DNA from: Zhuqueibacter pondensis
GTDB lineage: Bacteria; Zhuqueibacterota; Zhuqueibacteria; Zhuqueibacterales; Zhuqueibacteraceae
Length of the DNA: 64,000 bases
Assembly: GCA_034505955.1 (NCBI GenBank)
Contig: JAPDQK010000004.1
Coordinates: 97,425 to 161,424, forward strand
Direction of reading: 5' to 3'
Each line of letters opens with the position of its first letter. The first letter of the stretch is position 1. The notes under the pieces are model-generated. The model was not told the origin of the DNA and ran no database searches. It saw only the letters and a list, made by a program, of their open reading frames with translations. Positions 53,316 to 62,455 of this stretch are shown here, in pieces. Made by a program: the position numbers and the translations under genes.

Positions 53316-53742
53316 AGAATCGCTATTGCCGCAACATTGGTTCCGCAAAGCTGATGCGGATGTTCAAACTGTTGAAATCCTTCTCGCTCATGGCGGCAAT
53401 ATGGAGATGGCTGCCATGCACATCCAGCAAGCGGTTGAAAAGTATCTCAAGGGTTATTTACTTTCTACTGGATGGGAATTAGATCGTATTCACGATCTGC
53501 CCGCTTTGTTGGACGAAGCTGTGACTCGCAATGCCGCTTTCGATCAATTTCGTGAATTTTGTGAAACTGTCAACGCCTTTTATTTCGAGGCGCGTTATCC
53601 TTTCGAAGTTGAGCCGCCACCGGAACAAGAAGTGAGAAACTTCTTGGAGCAAAGCAAACAGTTCATCGAGTTTATTCTTGCTGAAATTCCAAGCTCGCAG
53701 CAGCAACTGAAGAACTCGGATGAAGGCGAAACAGTTGAATGA
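53305..53742 (+). CDS. HEPN-domain protein, partner of the MNT gene
   Basis: A 145-aa helical protein from ATG 53305, overlapping the MNT stop. HEPN text: WFRKADADVQTVEILLA, MAAMHIQQAVEKYLKGYLLSTG, RIHDLPALLDEAV and AFYFEARYPFE. The classical RNase motif R-x4-6-H followed by Tyr, as in HepT, is not evident, so it may be of the non-nuclease HEPN branch or use another mechanism. It forms a likely type VII-style toxin-antitoxin or substrate-binding pair with the MNT protein. Confidence 0.85.
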   Translation: MNARESLLPQHWFRKADADVQTVEILLAHGGNMEMAAMHIQQAVEKYLKGYLLSTGWELDRIHDLPALLDEAVTRNAAFDQFREFCETVNAFYFEARYPFEVEPPPEQEVRNFLEQSKQFIEFILAEIPSSQQQLKNSDEGETVE

Positions 53743-53764
53743 ATGACGCAGCAACTTTTTTGTC

Positions 53765-54889
53765 ATGAAAAGTTCCGTCGCCTCTCTCACTCAACGCATC
53801 AAATCCTTCGCCCGCGAATTAGGCTGCGAGTTGGTCGGCGTCGCGCCGGTCGCGCATTTCAAGGAACTCGACTTTTATCCGCAATGGCTGCAGAAAGGTT
53901 ACGCCGGTGAGATGCAGTATATGGAGCGGCAATTGCCCGCGCGCCTCGATCCTCGACAAATTCTGTCCGACGCGCAGTCAGTCATCGTCATCGGCGTGAT
54001 TTATCACACCGCGCATCCGCTATCGACAGAGATTGAGGATTCGCGGTGCGGGTGGATTTCGCGTTATGCCTGGGGTGATGATTATCACGATCTCTTGCGC
54101 GAGAAACTGGCCGCGCTGCACAGTTTTCTCGAAAAGGAGGCAGGGCCAAATTACAAAGGACGCTACTACGTCGATACCGGCCCGGTTCTTGACCGCGTTT
54201 TTGCAAAATATGCCGGACTCGGCTGGTTCGGGAAAAACACCAACCTGATCAATCAGCGTCTCGGCAGTTGGTTTTTCCTCGGGGAGCTGATCACCAATCT
54301 GGTGCTCGAATTTGACGCACCGCCGCCGGATCGTTGCGGCACCTGCCGGCGGTGCATGGATGCTTGTCCGACTGGCGCAATCATTGCGCCGTATGTGCTC
54401 GATGCGCGGCGTTGCATCTCATATTTGACCATCGAGCTGCGCGACGAAATTCCGGGGGCATTGCGCTCACCCATGAGGCAGCACGTTTTCGGTTGTGACA
54501 TCTGCCAGGACGTGTGCCCGTGGAATCGCAAAGCCGCGGTCACAACCAATCCCGCATTCGTGCCGCGGACCAATATGGTTGCACCGCGACTCGAGGATCT
54601 CGCTGAAATGGATGAACAAACATTCCGAGTCAAATTTCGCCACTCGCCCGTCCGGCGCGCCAAGTGGCGCGGATTCATGCGCAATGTGCTGGTGGCGCTT
54701 GGCAATAGTAGAATCGCAGATTATCTCCCCATCGTTGTGCGCTTTCTGCAGCATCCCGATGCGCTGCTGCAAACGCATGCGCGGTGGGCTTACGACAAGT
54801 TGAATACCCCATCCGAAATGCCAGCAAACGAAACCCTTGCCTTGTCTCAACCGAAAGCAGTGGCCTTGTTTCAGGAAGGAGGAAAGTGA
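53765..54889 (+). CDS. queG: Epoxyqueuosine reductase
   Basis: A 374-aa cobalamin- and Fe-S-dependent enzyme for the last step of queuosine tRNA modification. It has the DUF1730 N-terminal domain with RYAWGDDYHDLLREKL, DTGPVLDRVFAKYAGLGWFGKNTNLI and GSWFFLGELIT. Two cluster motifs follow, CGTCRRCMDACPTGAI and CDICQDVCPWN, then a short HEAT-like tail (ALGNSRIADYLPIVVRFLQHPDALLQTHARWAYDKL). All cluster cysteines are present. Confidence 0.96.
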   Translation: MKSSVASLTQRIKSFARELGCELVGVAPVAHFKELDFYPQWLQKGYAGEMQYMERQLPARLDPRQILSDAQSVIVIGVIYHTAHPLSTEIEDSRCGWISRYAWGDDYHDLLREKLAALHSFLEKEAGPNYKGRYYVDTGPVLDRVFAKYAGLGWFGKNTNLINQRLGSWFFLGELITNLVLEFDAPPPDRCGTCRRCMDACPTGAIIAPYVLDARRCISYLTIELRDEIPGALRSPMRQHVFGCDICQDVCPWNRKAAVTTNPAFVPRTNMVAPRLEDLAEMDEQTFRVKFRHSPVRRAKWRGFMRNVLVALGNSRIADYLPIVVRFLQHPDALLQTHARWAYDKLNTPSEMPANETLALSQPKAVALFQEGGK

Positions 54890-54891
54890 TC

Positions 54892-55593
54892 ATGGCACGC
54901 GCACACAATCTTACAGGCGCAGTCCTTCCAGAGATTCCGATTTTCCCGTTGCCGAATGTGGTGTTTTTCCCGAAAATATTTCTGCCGTTGCATGTCTTCG
55001 AGGATCGATATAAATGCATGGTGCAAGATGCGCTGCACGGCAATCAAAAGATCGGCATGATCTTGTTGCAGGAAGGATGGGAGCGCGACTATTACGGTGC
55101 GCCGCCAGTCTACCAGATCGGATGCATTGGCAAAATCGAAGCTCATGAACAATTGCCACAAGGCCGCTTCAATATACTGCTGCGCGGATTGACTCGCTTT
55201 GAGATCGTCGATTTTGTTCAAGACGAACCCTACCGCATCGCCCGCGTCAGATTATTGGAAGATGATCCCTTTCTTTTGGAAACCGACCAGCAAATATCCG
55301 AGCGCGATGCCTTTTTGGAGCAATTCTTGCGATATCTGAATGAAGTCCTCGGCATCGAACTGGAAGAGCAGCGGCTCGATCGCAAGGCCTCACTCGAATC
55401 CGTGGTCAACCAGGTTGCTGCCGTACTCGACATTCCGATTACCCAAAAGCAGCAACTACTGGAAATACCGGCGGTGGCAAAACGCTACGGCATCATTCGC
55501 GGCATTATCGATGAGCGCCTGCAGCACATCGAAAAACTTCGCAACGTCGTGCGCCATATCCGGGTCATCCCGGATGATCCAAGCCTGAATTGA
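54892..55593 (+). CDS. Lon N-terminal (LON substrate-binding) domain protein
   Basis: A 233-aa protein from ATG 54892, with GGAGGAAAG upstream and 2 bp after the QueG stop. The LON domain covers nearly the whole length: IPIFPLPNVVFFPKIFLPLHVFEDRYKCMVQDAL, KIGMILLQEGWERDYY, GCIGKIEAHEQLPQGRFNILLRGLTRFEI. There is no AAA+ or protease domain, as in other stand-alone LON proteins. The role is unclear; it may bind unfolded proteins or a protease. Confidence 0.92.
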   Translation: MARAHNLTGAVLPEIPIFPLPNVVFFPKIFLPLHVFEDRYKCMVQDALHGNQKIGMILLQEGWERDYYGAPPVYQIGCIGKIEAHEQLPQGRFNILLRGLTRFEIVDFVQDEPYRIARVRLLEDDPFLLETDQQISERDAFLEQFLRYLNEVLGIELEEQRLDRKASLESVVNQVAAVLDIPITQKQQLLEIPAVAKRYGIIRGIIDERLQHIEKLRNVVRHIRVIPDDPSLN

Positions 55594-55713
55594 GGCAAAA
55601 TGCCCGGCGTCAAAAAATGCGTTGAATTATTTTGCCAGAAATCTTTTGCCCATTCGATGAATAACTGAAACAGTTGTCAGGCATCATACCTCAGAAATGG
55701 AGAACAATAATCC

Positions 55714-56016
55714 ATGATGATCGAATTCAGCATCATTCCCATTGGTGAAGAATCCCACATTGGAAAATACATTGCCGCCGCCGTGAAAATCGTTCATGAG
55801 AGCGGCATGGAATATCGCTTGACGCCGATGGGTACCATCATCGTTGGCGAATGGGAACCGGCGATGAACCTCATTCGCAAATGCCACGAAGCCGTGCGTC
55901 AGATGTCGGACCGCGTGATCACCCGCATCAAAATTGACGACTTCGGAAAAGAGCGCATGCCGGAAGAAAAAGTCAAAGCCGTGGAAAGCCTGCTGGGTTT
56001 CGAGGTAAAAAAATAG
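55714..56016 (+). CDS. MTH1187/YqgV-family thiamine-binding protein
   Basis: A 100-aa protein with MIEFSIIPIGEESHIGKYIAAAVKIV, YRLTPMGTIIVGEW and a RVITRIKIDDF strand, the complete UPF0045 ferredoxin-like fold. Characterised relatives bind thiamine in the cytoplasm. No TPP riboswitch is seen upstream. Confidence 0.92.
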   Translation: MMIEFSIIPIGEESHIGKYIAAAVKIVHESGMEYRLTPMGTIIVGEWEPAMNLIRKCHEAVRQMSDRVITRIKIDDFGKERMPEEKVKAVESLLGFEVKK

Positions 56017-56156
56017 AACTCATTGCGAATGCAGCGAAGCCGTCTCCAATTTTTGACATGAATGTGCAGGTGGCTTCGTTGCTTCGCCCGCTGATGGGTT
56101 ACAGTATTTTGCCACAACTCCATCAATCCTCCCATAACGCGGACGAGCCGCAACCC

Positions 56157-56332
56157 CTACGGGCGCAGCCAAAAAGACAAAATGATTGACGACAAAATAA
56201 TATAACCACTCAGGAAGCAATGGAATCAAGGCAAAACCATTTGTCCTAAAAGCTTTAATGGTTTTGCCACCTACAAAGGTCTGAATACAATAAATAATTT
56301 TTCATCATTTTGTCGTCCATTGTTTTGTCTTT
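56157..56332. repeat. Palindromic repeat family C, copy 3, with 14-bp unit and nested hairpin
   Basis: The unit CTACGGGCGCAGCC (56157-56170) precedes AAAAAGACAAAATGATTGAC, and the element closes with CATTTTGTCGTCC ... TTTTGTCTTT at 56332. The centre is replaced by another hairpin, GGCAAAACCATT / AATGGTTTTGCC (56230-56268), so one repeat appears to sit inside another. The flanking remainder of the 598-bp gap (56333-56614) shows no gene. Confidence 0.7.
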
Positions 56333-56614
56333 CAAAAACCTTTGCTTTTTTGCACAGATTTATCTTGTAATAGAATATACTTTATTTGGGCCTTGCAAGC
56401 TTTGTGCAAGCCGGTGATTTCCCTGTTCCCACCAGCGTAACTTGAAAACCGGCTCGAGGTCAAGCCCGCCCACTACCATTGGCCCGCTGCATAGTCGCGC
56501 GTATCACCGAGGAAAAGGTGCAAGAATTTGCTTGAGTTTGTAACCATACCGCATTATTTTACTACACGATTCTACGATGTCCGAAGTTGTCGAGGAAGAT
56601 AACCCGATCGTGCC

Positions 56615-57259
56615 ATGCTAACATTCACATTGAATGCCTTTGTTGCGGTGCTGGCGATCACCGACCCGCTCGGCAACACGCCGATTTTCGCCAGCTTGCT
56701 CAATCATTATTCGCCGCAGGAGCGCCACGCCATCATCCGCCGCGCCTGCACGGTGGCGGTGGCGATTCTCATCCTTTTTACCTTGACCGGCGGTGTGATT
56801 TTCAAAATTTTTGCCATCACCATCGGCGCGTTTCGTATCGCTGGCGGCTTGATTCTTTTCGGCATTGCCATGAACATGCTCTCGGCGCAAAAATCCCGTG
56901 TGCGCATCACGCCCGGCGAGGAAGTGGAAGCGCAAACCAAAGAGGACATTGCCGTGGTGCCGCTGGCCATTCCATTGATCAGCGGACCGGGCGCCATCGC
57001 CACCGTCATGACATTACAGACGCAGGCGACCAGCCACCTCCAAACCGGCATCCTCATTCTCGCCATCATCACTGCCGGAATGATTTCCTATCTGACGTAT
57101 CGTTACGCCAGCACCTATCTCATGAAAATCGGCGAGACCGGCATCAATATGATGACCCGCTTGCTCGGCTTGATTCTTGCGGTCATGGCAGTACAGTTCG
57201 TCATCAACGGGATTCGGGATTCGTTTCCGGAGATCTTTAGTCATACTCATTCAGGGTGA
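56615..57259 (+). CDS. MarC-family integral membrane protein
   Basis: A 214-aa protein with six hydrophobic helices. The signature is FVAVLAITDPLGNTPIFASLL, RRACTVAVAILILFTLTGGVIFKIFAITIGAFRIAGGLILFGIAMNML, VVPLAIPLISGPGAIATVMTL and a closing RLLGLILAVMAVQFVINGI. The function of this UPF0056 family is not established; the old link to multiple antibiotic resistance was not upheld. Confidence 0.94.
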   Translation: MLTFTLNAFVAVLAITDPLGNTPIFASLLNHYSPQERHAIIRRACTVAVAILILFTLTGGVIFKIFAITIGAFRIAGGLILFGIAMNMLSAQKSRVRITPGEEVEAQTKEDIAVVPLAIPLISGPGAIATVMTLQTQATSHLQTGILILAIITAGMISYLTYRYASTYLMKIGETGINMMTRLLGLILAVMAVQFVINGIRDSFPEIFSHTHSG

Positions 57260-57273
57260 AAATTTCACTGCGA

Positions 57274-57392
57274 TGTCTTTCAGGAGGCTACGCCCGCAGG
57301 GAATCTTTTTATGCATGAAGTAAAGCGTCAATTTCTAACAATTTACTTGATGCTGAAAAGGATTCCTACGGACGCAGTCTTCCAGAATGACA
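57274..57392. repeat. Palindromic repeat family A with 14-bp inserts in both arms
   Basis: Left arm TGTCTTTCAGGA, then the opposite-strand unit GGCTACGCCCGCAG (57286-57299), then GGAATCTTTTT. Right arm AAAGGATTC, then CTACGGACGCAGTC (57366-57379), then TTCCAGAATGACA. The two inserts are at mirrored positions. A longer A/T-rich loop separates the arms. It fills most of the 361-bp gap before the deacylase gene. Confidence 0.8.
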
Positions 57393-57620
57393 GACGAGTT
57401 TGGTTGCATGCAAAAACTACCCTAAACCAGCATAACTCATAGCGCCGTCTGGCCGCAACCAAATTGGGGAGGACGCAGATAAACGCTGATTGCCACTGAT
57501 TTGTCAATGCCCGGCCTGATTGTTTGTCGGAAGAAAGCCAATAAGCGCAACATCATTGGTGACAGAATGATTTGATTGAAAGATGTCATTCGATCTTGAA
57601 CCAAACCGAGGAGAAAGGAT

Positions 57621-59330
57621 ATGCTGCGATTTTTCCCCCGTTTTTGCCTGTTTGCGTTTCCATTGTTCATCCTGACTGCTTGCACCCCCAAAATCGAATA
57701 CGATCTCATCATTCGTAACGGCACAATTTATGACGGCAGCGGCGCCGCGCCGATTACCGGCGATATCGCCATTAATGTCGATACGATTGCAGCCATTGGC
57801 AAGCTGAATCATGCACGCGGCAAACACGAGATCGACGCCAAAGGCATGGCCGTTGCGCCTGGATTCATCAACATGCTCAGTTGGGCCACCACCAGTCTCA
57901 TCGAGGATGGCCGCTCGCAAAGCGATATTCGCCAGGGCGTGACACTCGAAATTTTTGGCGAAGGCGAGTCCCCCGGCCCGTTGAATGAAAAAATGAAGCA
58001 GGAAATCTTCGAGCAGCAAGGCGATATCAAATACGATGTGACCTGGACAACGCTCGGCGAGTATCTCGATCATTTGGTGAATGTCGGCATCTCCACCAAT
58101 ATTGCCTCATTTGTCGGCGCAACCACGGTGCGCATTCACGAAATCGGTTACGAGAATCGGCCGCCGACTCCCGAAGAACTGGAAAGAATGAAGGCGCTGG
58201 TACGGCAAGCGATGGAAGAAGGCGGCCTCGGCATTGGCTCGTCGCTCATCTACGCGCCGGCGTTTTATGCCAAAACCGATGAGCTGATCGAGTTGTGCAA
58301 GGTTGCCGCGGAATACGGCGGCATGTATATTTCCCATATCCGCAGCGAAGGCAATCGCCTGCTGGAATCGGTTGACGAGCTGATCACCATTGCCCGCGAG
58401 GCTAATATTCCTGCCGAAATTTATCATCTGAAAGCCGCGGGTCGATCCAACTGGGATAAGATGGACGAAGTGATCGCCAAAATCGAAGCAGCGCGCGCCG
58501 AAGGTTTGCGCATTACTGCGGACATGTACATGTACACCGCCGGTTCAACCGGACTGGATGCCTCGATGCCGCCGTGGGTGCAGGAAGGCGGCTACAAAGA
58601 GTGGGCGAGAAGATTACAGGACCCCGCGACTCGCAAGCGGGTGATCAAAGAAATGACCACGCCTTCGAATGAATGGGAGAATCTCTTTCTCCACGCCGGG
58701 CCGGAAAATGTTTTGCTGGTGGGATTCAAGTCGGGTTTATTGAAACCCCTCACTGGAAAATCTCTTGCCGAAGTGGCGAAGTTGCGTGGCGTAACGCCTG
58801 CGGAGACGGCAATCGATCTGGTGATCCAAGACAGCAGCAGGGTGGAGGCGGTTTATTTTATGATGTCGGAAGAAAATGTGAAAAAGCAAATTGCGCTGCC
58901 GTGGGTGAGTTTTTGCTCGGACGCGGCCTCGCAAGCGCCGGAGGGTGTTTTTCTCAAATCGAGTGTGCATCCTCGCGCCTACGGAAATTTTGCCCGCCTG
59001 CTCGGCAAATACGTTCGTGACGAGAAAGTGATTCCGCTGGAGGAGGCAATTCGCAAGTTGACCTCATTGCCGGCGAGGAATCTTGGCCTAACGCGTCGCG
59101 GTGCTCTGCAAGTGGGTTACTTTGCCGATGTGGTGGTGTTCGATCCGGCGAAAATTCAAGATCATGCCACGTTTGAAAATCCGCAGCAGTACGCGACCGG
59201 CGTGATTCACGTTTTTGTCAATGGCATGCAGGTTTTGAAAAATGGCGAGCACACCGGCGCCATGCCCGGACGGGTGGTGCGAGGGCGAGGGTGGAAGGTC
59301 GCCCCGAAGGCTGGTCTGGCTGAGCGCTGA
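57621..59330 (+). CDS. N-acyl-D-amino-acid deacylase family lipoprotein with altered metal motif
   Basis: A 569-aa lipoprotein (signal MLRFFPRFCLFAFPLFILTAC). It has the amidohydrolase fold of D-aminoacylases: YDLIIRNGTIYDGSG, QGVTLEIFGEGESPGPL, GISTNIASFVGATTVR, MYISHIRSEGNRLLESVDELI (His), PAEIYHLKAAG (His), WVSFCSDAAS (Asp). The first metal motif, normally GFID-x-H-x-H, reads GFINMLSWATTSLIEDG, so both N-terminal histidines are missing. Such variants recur in related phyla and may use one metal or another substrate. The localisation suggests action on envelope-derived D-amino-acid compounds. Confidence 0.88.
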   Translation: MLRFFPRFCLFAFPLFILTACTPKIEYDLIIRNGTIYDGSGAAPITGDIAINVDTIAAIGKLNHARGKHEIDAKGMAVAPGFINMLSWATTSLIEDGRSQSDIRQGVTLEIFGEGESPGPLNEKMKQEIFEQQGDIKYDVTWTTLGEYLDHLVNVGISTNIASFVGATTVRIHEIGYENRPPTPEELERMKALVRQAMEEGGLGIGSSLIYAPAFYAKTDELIELCKVAAEYGGMYISHIRSEGNRLLESVDELITIAREANIPAEIYHLKAAGRSNWDKMDEVIAKIEAARAEGLRITADMYMYTAGSTGLDASMPPWVQEGGYKEWARRLQDPATRKRVIKEMTTPSNEWENLFLHAGPENVLLVGFKSGLLKPLTGKSLAEVAKLRGVTPAETAIDLVIQDSSRVEAVYFMMSEENVKKQIALPWVSFCSDAASQAPEGVFLKSSVHPRAYGNFARLLGKYVRDEKVIPLEEAIRKLTSLPARNLGLTRRGALQVGYFADVVVFDPAKIQDHATFENPQQYATGVIHVFVNGMQVLKNGEHTGAMPGRVVRGRGWKVAPKAGLAER

Positions 59331-59482
59331 CAAGATCATCGCAACAATGGTTACAGTAACGGGGATTACGAGATGAAATCGAACTCGTTGAGCTCAAAGC
59401 TGAATATTGCAGTCGAGCTTTCGCAACCAGAGTCTCAGAATATTTAACGTCGACCTGTGCGAGGATCCGATTCACCAGCAAC

Positions 59483-59511
59483 TTGACAAATCGTCCATAA
59501 ATATGTATCTT
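59483..59511 (+). promoter_or_regulatory. Promoter upstream of the small hypothetical gene
   Basis: TTGACA (59483-59488) and TATCTT (59506-59511) are 17 bp apart. The start would be near 59518, which rules out the in-frame GTG at 59517 and favours ATG 59559. Confidence 0.7.
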
Positions 59512-59558
59512 GTACAGTGAAAATTCCCTTTGTACAATTCAAGCAAACTAGAGAAAAA

Positions 59559-59873
59559 ATGGCAACTGCTGTTGAACAGGCGGCTGCTCACGAAGATGAG
59601 CATCTGTTTGCCGAATCCACGGCATCTCAGAAGCCGGAGCCGCCAACGAAATTGACTTTAGAGCAGGCCAATAAACTGGCAGCGGGACGGCCTTTTGAGC
59701 TTATTCAGGTTTGGTTCGTCGATCCCTATCGAAAGGGAGTTCTGGTGGTTACGCCGGATGATCAGCATTGGGTGAAAGACACGCTGACGTGCCCCGAGCT
59801 CCTGCCTGGTTTTGCGGTCAAAGTGCAAAATATTTTTACCTGGCCTGCGATGCCTGCGGGAACCGGAGAATGA
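59559..59873 (+). CDS. Hypothetical protein, 104 aa
   Basis: A small acidic protein of unknown family: MATAVEQAAAHEDEHLFAES, a proline-rich link, then a folded-looking part, LTLEQANKLAAGRPFELIQVWFVDPYRKGVLVVTPDDQHWVKDTLTCPELLPGFAVKVQNIFTWP. It has its own consensus promoter and precedes the multi-GAF gene by 87 bp, so both may be co-transcribed. No membrane or export signal. Confidence 0.7.
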   Translation: MATAVEQAAAHEDEHLFAESTASQKPEPPTKLTLEQANKLAAGRPFELIQVWFVDPYRKGVLVVTPDDQHWVKDTLTCPELLPGFAVKVQNIFTWPAMPAGTGE

Positions 59874-59960
59874 ATTCATTTTCCAGCTTTAATGGAGGAT
59901 AGACACTAAATATGTAGAGACTTCATTTTTTGCGAGCAGAGTTATCAAGGGTGGGTGAAC

Positions 59961-62384
59961 ATGGAACAATCTTCAACTATCACTGCCCTGCAAGCGCGAT
60001 TGCAGGAAGGCATCAATGCCCTGGCGACGGCCACGCATGCCGATACCGTCACCATGTTTTGCTACGATCACGAGACCGATAAATTTTGCCTGCCTCTCAG
60101 CTACGGTCTGATGGATCCTGCCTCGTTCAATAAATCCACGCCGCGTACCGACCGGTTAGCTGGCAAGATCGTCAAAGAGAACAAAAAGTTTGTGGCGGAA
60201 GCGGTGGAGAAGCAGCCCGAAATCAACGGCCCTTTCTCGCGCCGGGAACGAATCAAATCCGCCGCCGGTATGCCAATCGCGAAGAATGAAAAGACCGTCG
60301 GCGTTGTATTCGTCAGTTACCGCCAATTTCATCATTTCAGTGAAAAAGATCTCGCGGCTATTGCGAGGTTCGCAGAGGAGGCGGCCGAACAAATCATCGC
60401 CGCGGATATCATCGGTTGTCTGAGGGAGCAAACGTATCACGCGCTATCCGAAGAGCAACAGGTTTTGCAGGGCATGGCCGAAGTGATCTGCAGCGCCATG
60501 GATATGCCTGTTGCGATCTGGCTGCGCGATGACCGCGATCCCAAACGGTTTGCGGTGCACGCCGCCACCGGTGTCAGTGCCGATTATCAAGAGCAAGCCT
60601 CAGCCTACCTTGACGATGATTACATCGTCAGTTATGTCATCCGAACCGGCGAAAGCAGCAGCATCAAGCAGCTCTCCCGAGACCCGCGTTTCAAGTATCC
60701 CGATTTAGCGATGAAAGCCGGCTGGGAATCTCTCCTCGCGGTGCCGCTCAAAGTGAAAAATCACATCATCGGCGTGATCGAAGTTTTCAGTTTCGACCCG
60801 CGCGAATTCAGCCGTACGGATATCGAAAAGATTTCGATCATGATCGGACGGATCGGACTGGCCATCGAAAATTATCATCGTGTTCAGGAGCTGCAGATCT
60901 TCAGCCAGATTGTACAAACGCTCGGCACGATTTTGGAGCCGGAGAAGGCGTTGCAAGAAATTGTTGATGGCGCACGCAGTCTGGCCAAGGCCGATACTTC
61001 GGCGATCTTTTTTTTCTCCAAAGAAAAGGATGCTGAAAATTTCCGATTGGCCAGCCAGTCCCCGCAGCCCGACGAATTTCGTCCGCACAAACCCAGGCCG
61101 ATCGGTGGCATTTCCCGGTATATCATAGATACCGGCAAAAGTGTCAATATCAGTGATGCCCTGGAAGACGATCGGGTGAATCAGGAAATCATCAAAGAAG
61201 GAACCCGATCCATCATTGGTGTGCCAATACAGGTGGGTTCTGAAAAGTCGGGCGTTTTGTATGTGACCAGCAAGCAGCCGTATGCTTTTGGGGACCACGA
61301 TGTTGAGCTGCTGTGTAATCTTGCCAGTCATGCGGCGGCGGCCTTGCAGCGCGTGCAATTATTGGATGCGCTGATCCAGATTGAACGTGCCGGGTCCAGA
61401 ATTTTCGACGTGGATAATGTGACCCAGGAATTGCTGCGCGCGGTCTGTGCGCTGGGCTTCGATTTTGGCGCGGTTCAGCTCATCGACCGCGCGACGGACA
61501 CGATTGCCACGGTGCAAGGCATTGGCATCGCCCAGGCGTGGACCGGTCTTGCCAAACACCGGCTCAATGTCGAGCCGAAGGATATTCAGGCGGACATTGT
61601 GCAGAGTCTGGCGATCGAGGTCATCACCGGATGGGACCCCCGATTTGATCAGTGGATTTTCAATCAATTCAATCATCAACGCCTGATTCGGATTTTTGCC
61701 CCGATTTTTCTCGTCCGTGATGAACATGGTAATTTGCATCCGCCGGCGCTCGACGGTTACGACCGGGCCCATCCGGAAAAAATTATATCAAAGGACGGCA
61801 CGGTACTGCGGATCAGGCCCAGCCGCATGCTCGCCACCAAACAAAGATATTGCCTCGAGGTGATTGGCACCATCGAGGCGGGATATCAAATTACCCAACG
61901 GAACGCGATCAGCGTCGAGGAGGTTCAGAGTTTCTTTCTTTTGGTCTCCGAAAAAGCGCGCGCGCTTTGGGAGACCCAGCTCAACAATGTACTCGAGACG
62001 ATTGTCAAGAATGCCATGCAACTGATCTCAGCAGATTCCGCCTCGATTCGACTGTTATACGATCCGGCGAAGGAACGTTACTCCTTTCTCGCGTGCGCCG
62101 GCAAACTCACACCGGAGTACCTGGAGATCTATAATCCCAAAAAAGGCGGGCTGGGAGATTTGGCGTTACGGGATCGTGCACCCAAAGTGATCGACCGCGA
62201 TTTTGAAACGCAGTACCCGGAGCTTTTTCATCTCACCGAGTTAAAAAAACTGCATCCACAACGTTACCAACCGGACGAAGGAATACGGGCGATCGCTTGT
62301 TTTCCGCTGTTCGTGAGCGAGACGCAATATGGGCTGCTCTACATGCATTTTTGGCATGAACATCGTTTCAGGAGAATGTCTTAA
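59961..62384 (+). CDS. Multi-GAF-domain protein, probably cut short by an IS element
   Basis: An 807-aa soluble protein from ATG 59961 (AAGGGTGG upstream). It holds about five GAF-like sensor domains in tandem, near residues 10-155, 165-310, 320-460, 465-640 and 655-end; examples are PRTDRLAGKIVKENKKFVAEAV, GWESLLAVPLKVKNHIIGVIEVFSFD and EGTRSIIGVPIQVGSEKSGVLYVTSKQP. No kinase, HTH or cyclase output domain is present. The last GAF stops right after LLYMHFWHEHRF, where a closing helix is expected, and the stop codon lies within a few bases of the inverted repeat of the IS256-type element. A longer ancestral protein with an output domain is likely. Confidence 0.85.
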   Translation: MEQSSTITALQARLQEGINALATATHADTVTMFCYDHETDKFCLPLSYGLMDPASFNKSTPRTDRLAGKIVKENKKFVAEAVEKQPEINGPFSRRERIKSAAGMPIAKNEKTVGVVFVSYRQFHHFSEKDLAAIARFAEEAAEQIIAADIIGCLREQTYHALSEEQQVLQGMAEVICSAMDMPVAIWLRDDRDPKRFAVHAATGVSADYQEQASAYLDDDYIVSYVIRTGESSSIKQLSRDPRFKYPDLAMKAGWESLLAVPLKVKNHIIGVIEVFSFDPREFSRTDIEKISIMIGRIGLAIENYHRVQELQIFSQIVQTLGTILEPEKALQEIVDGARSLAKADTSAIFFFSKEKDAENFRLASQSPQPDEFRPHKPRPIGGISRYIIDTGKSVNISDALEDDRVNQEIIKEGTRSIIGVPIQVGSEKSGVLYVTSKQPYAFGDHDVELLCNLASHAAAALQRVQLLDALIQIERAGSRIFDVDNVTQELLRAVCALGFDFGAVQLIDRATDTIATVQGIGIAQAWTGLAKHRLNVEPKDIQADIVQSLAIEVITGWDPRFDQWIFNQFNHQRLIRIFAPIFLVRDEHGNLHPPALDGYDRAHPEKIISKDGTVLRIRPSRMLATKQRYCLEVIGTIEAGYQITQRNAISVEEVQSFFLLVSEKARALWETQLNNVLETIVKNAMQLISADSASIRLLYDPAKERYSFLACAGKLTPEYLEIYNPKKGGLGDLALRDRAPKVIDRDFETQYPELFHLTELKKLHPQRYQPDEGIRAIACFPLFVSETQYGLLYMHFWHEHRFRRMS

Positions 62385-62455
62385 ATTTAGTTGAAATTTA
62401 CGAAGTGGCTCCTATCTTATAGTCAATTGATCCGCATCAAACAAGAGGAGTCACG

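Noticed and set aside
55600..55713. TPP riboswitch before the thiamine-binding protein gene
   Set aside because: The conserved CTGAGA and companion motifs are absent and the leader is short.
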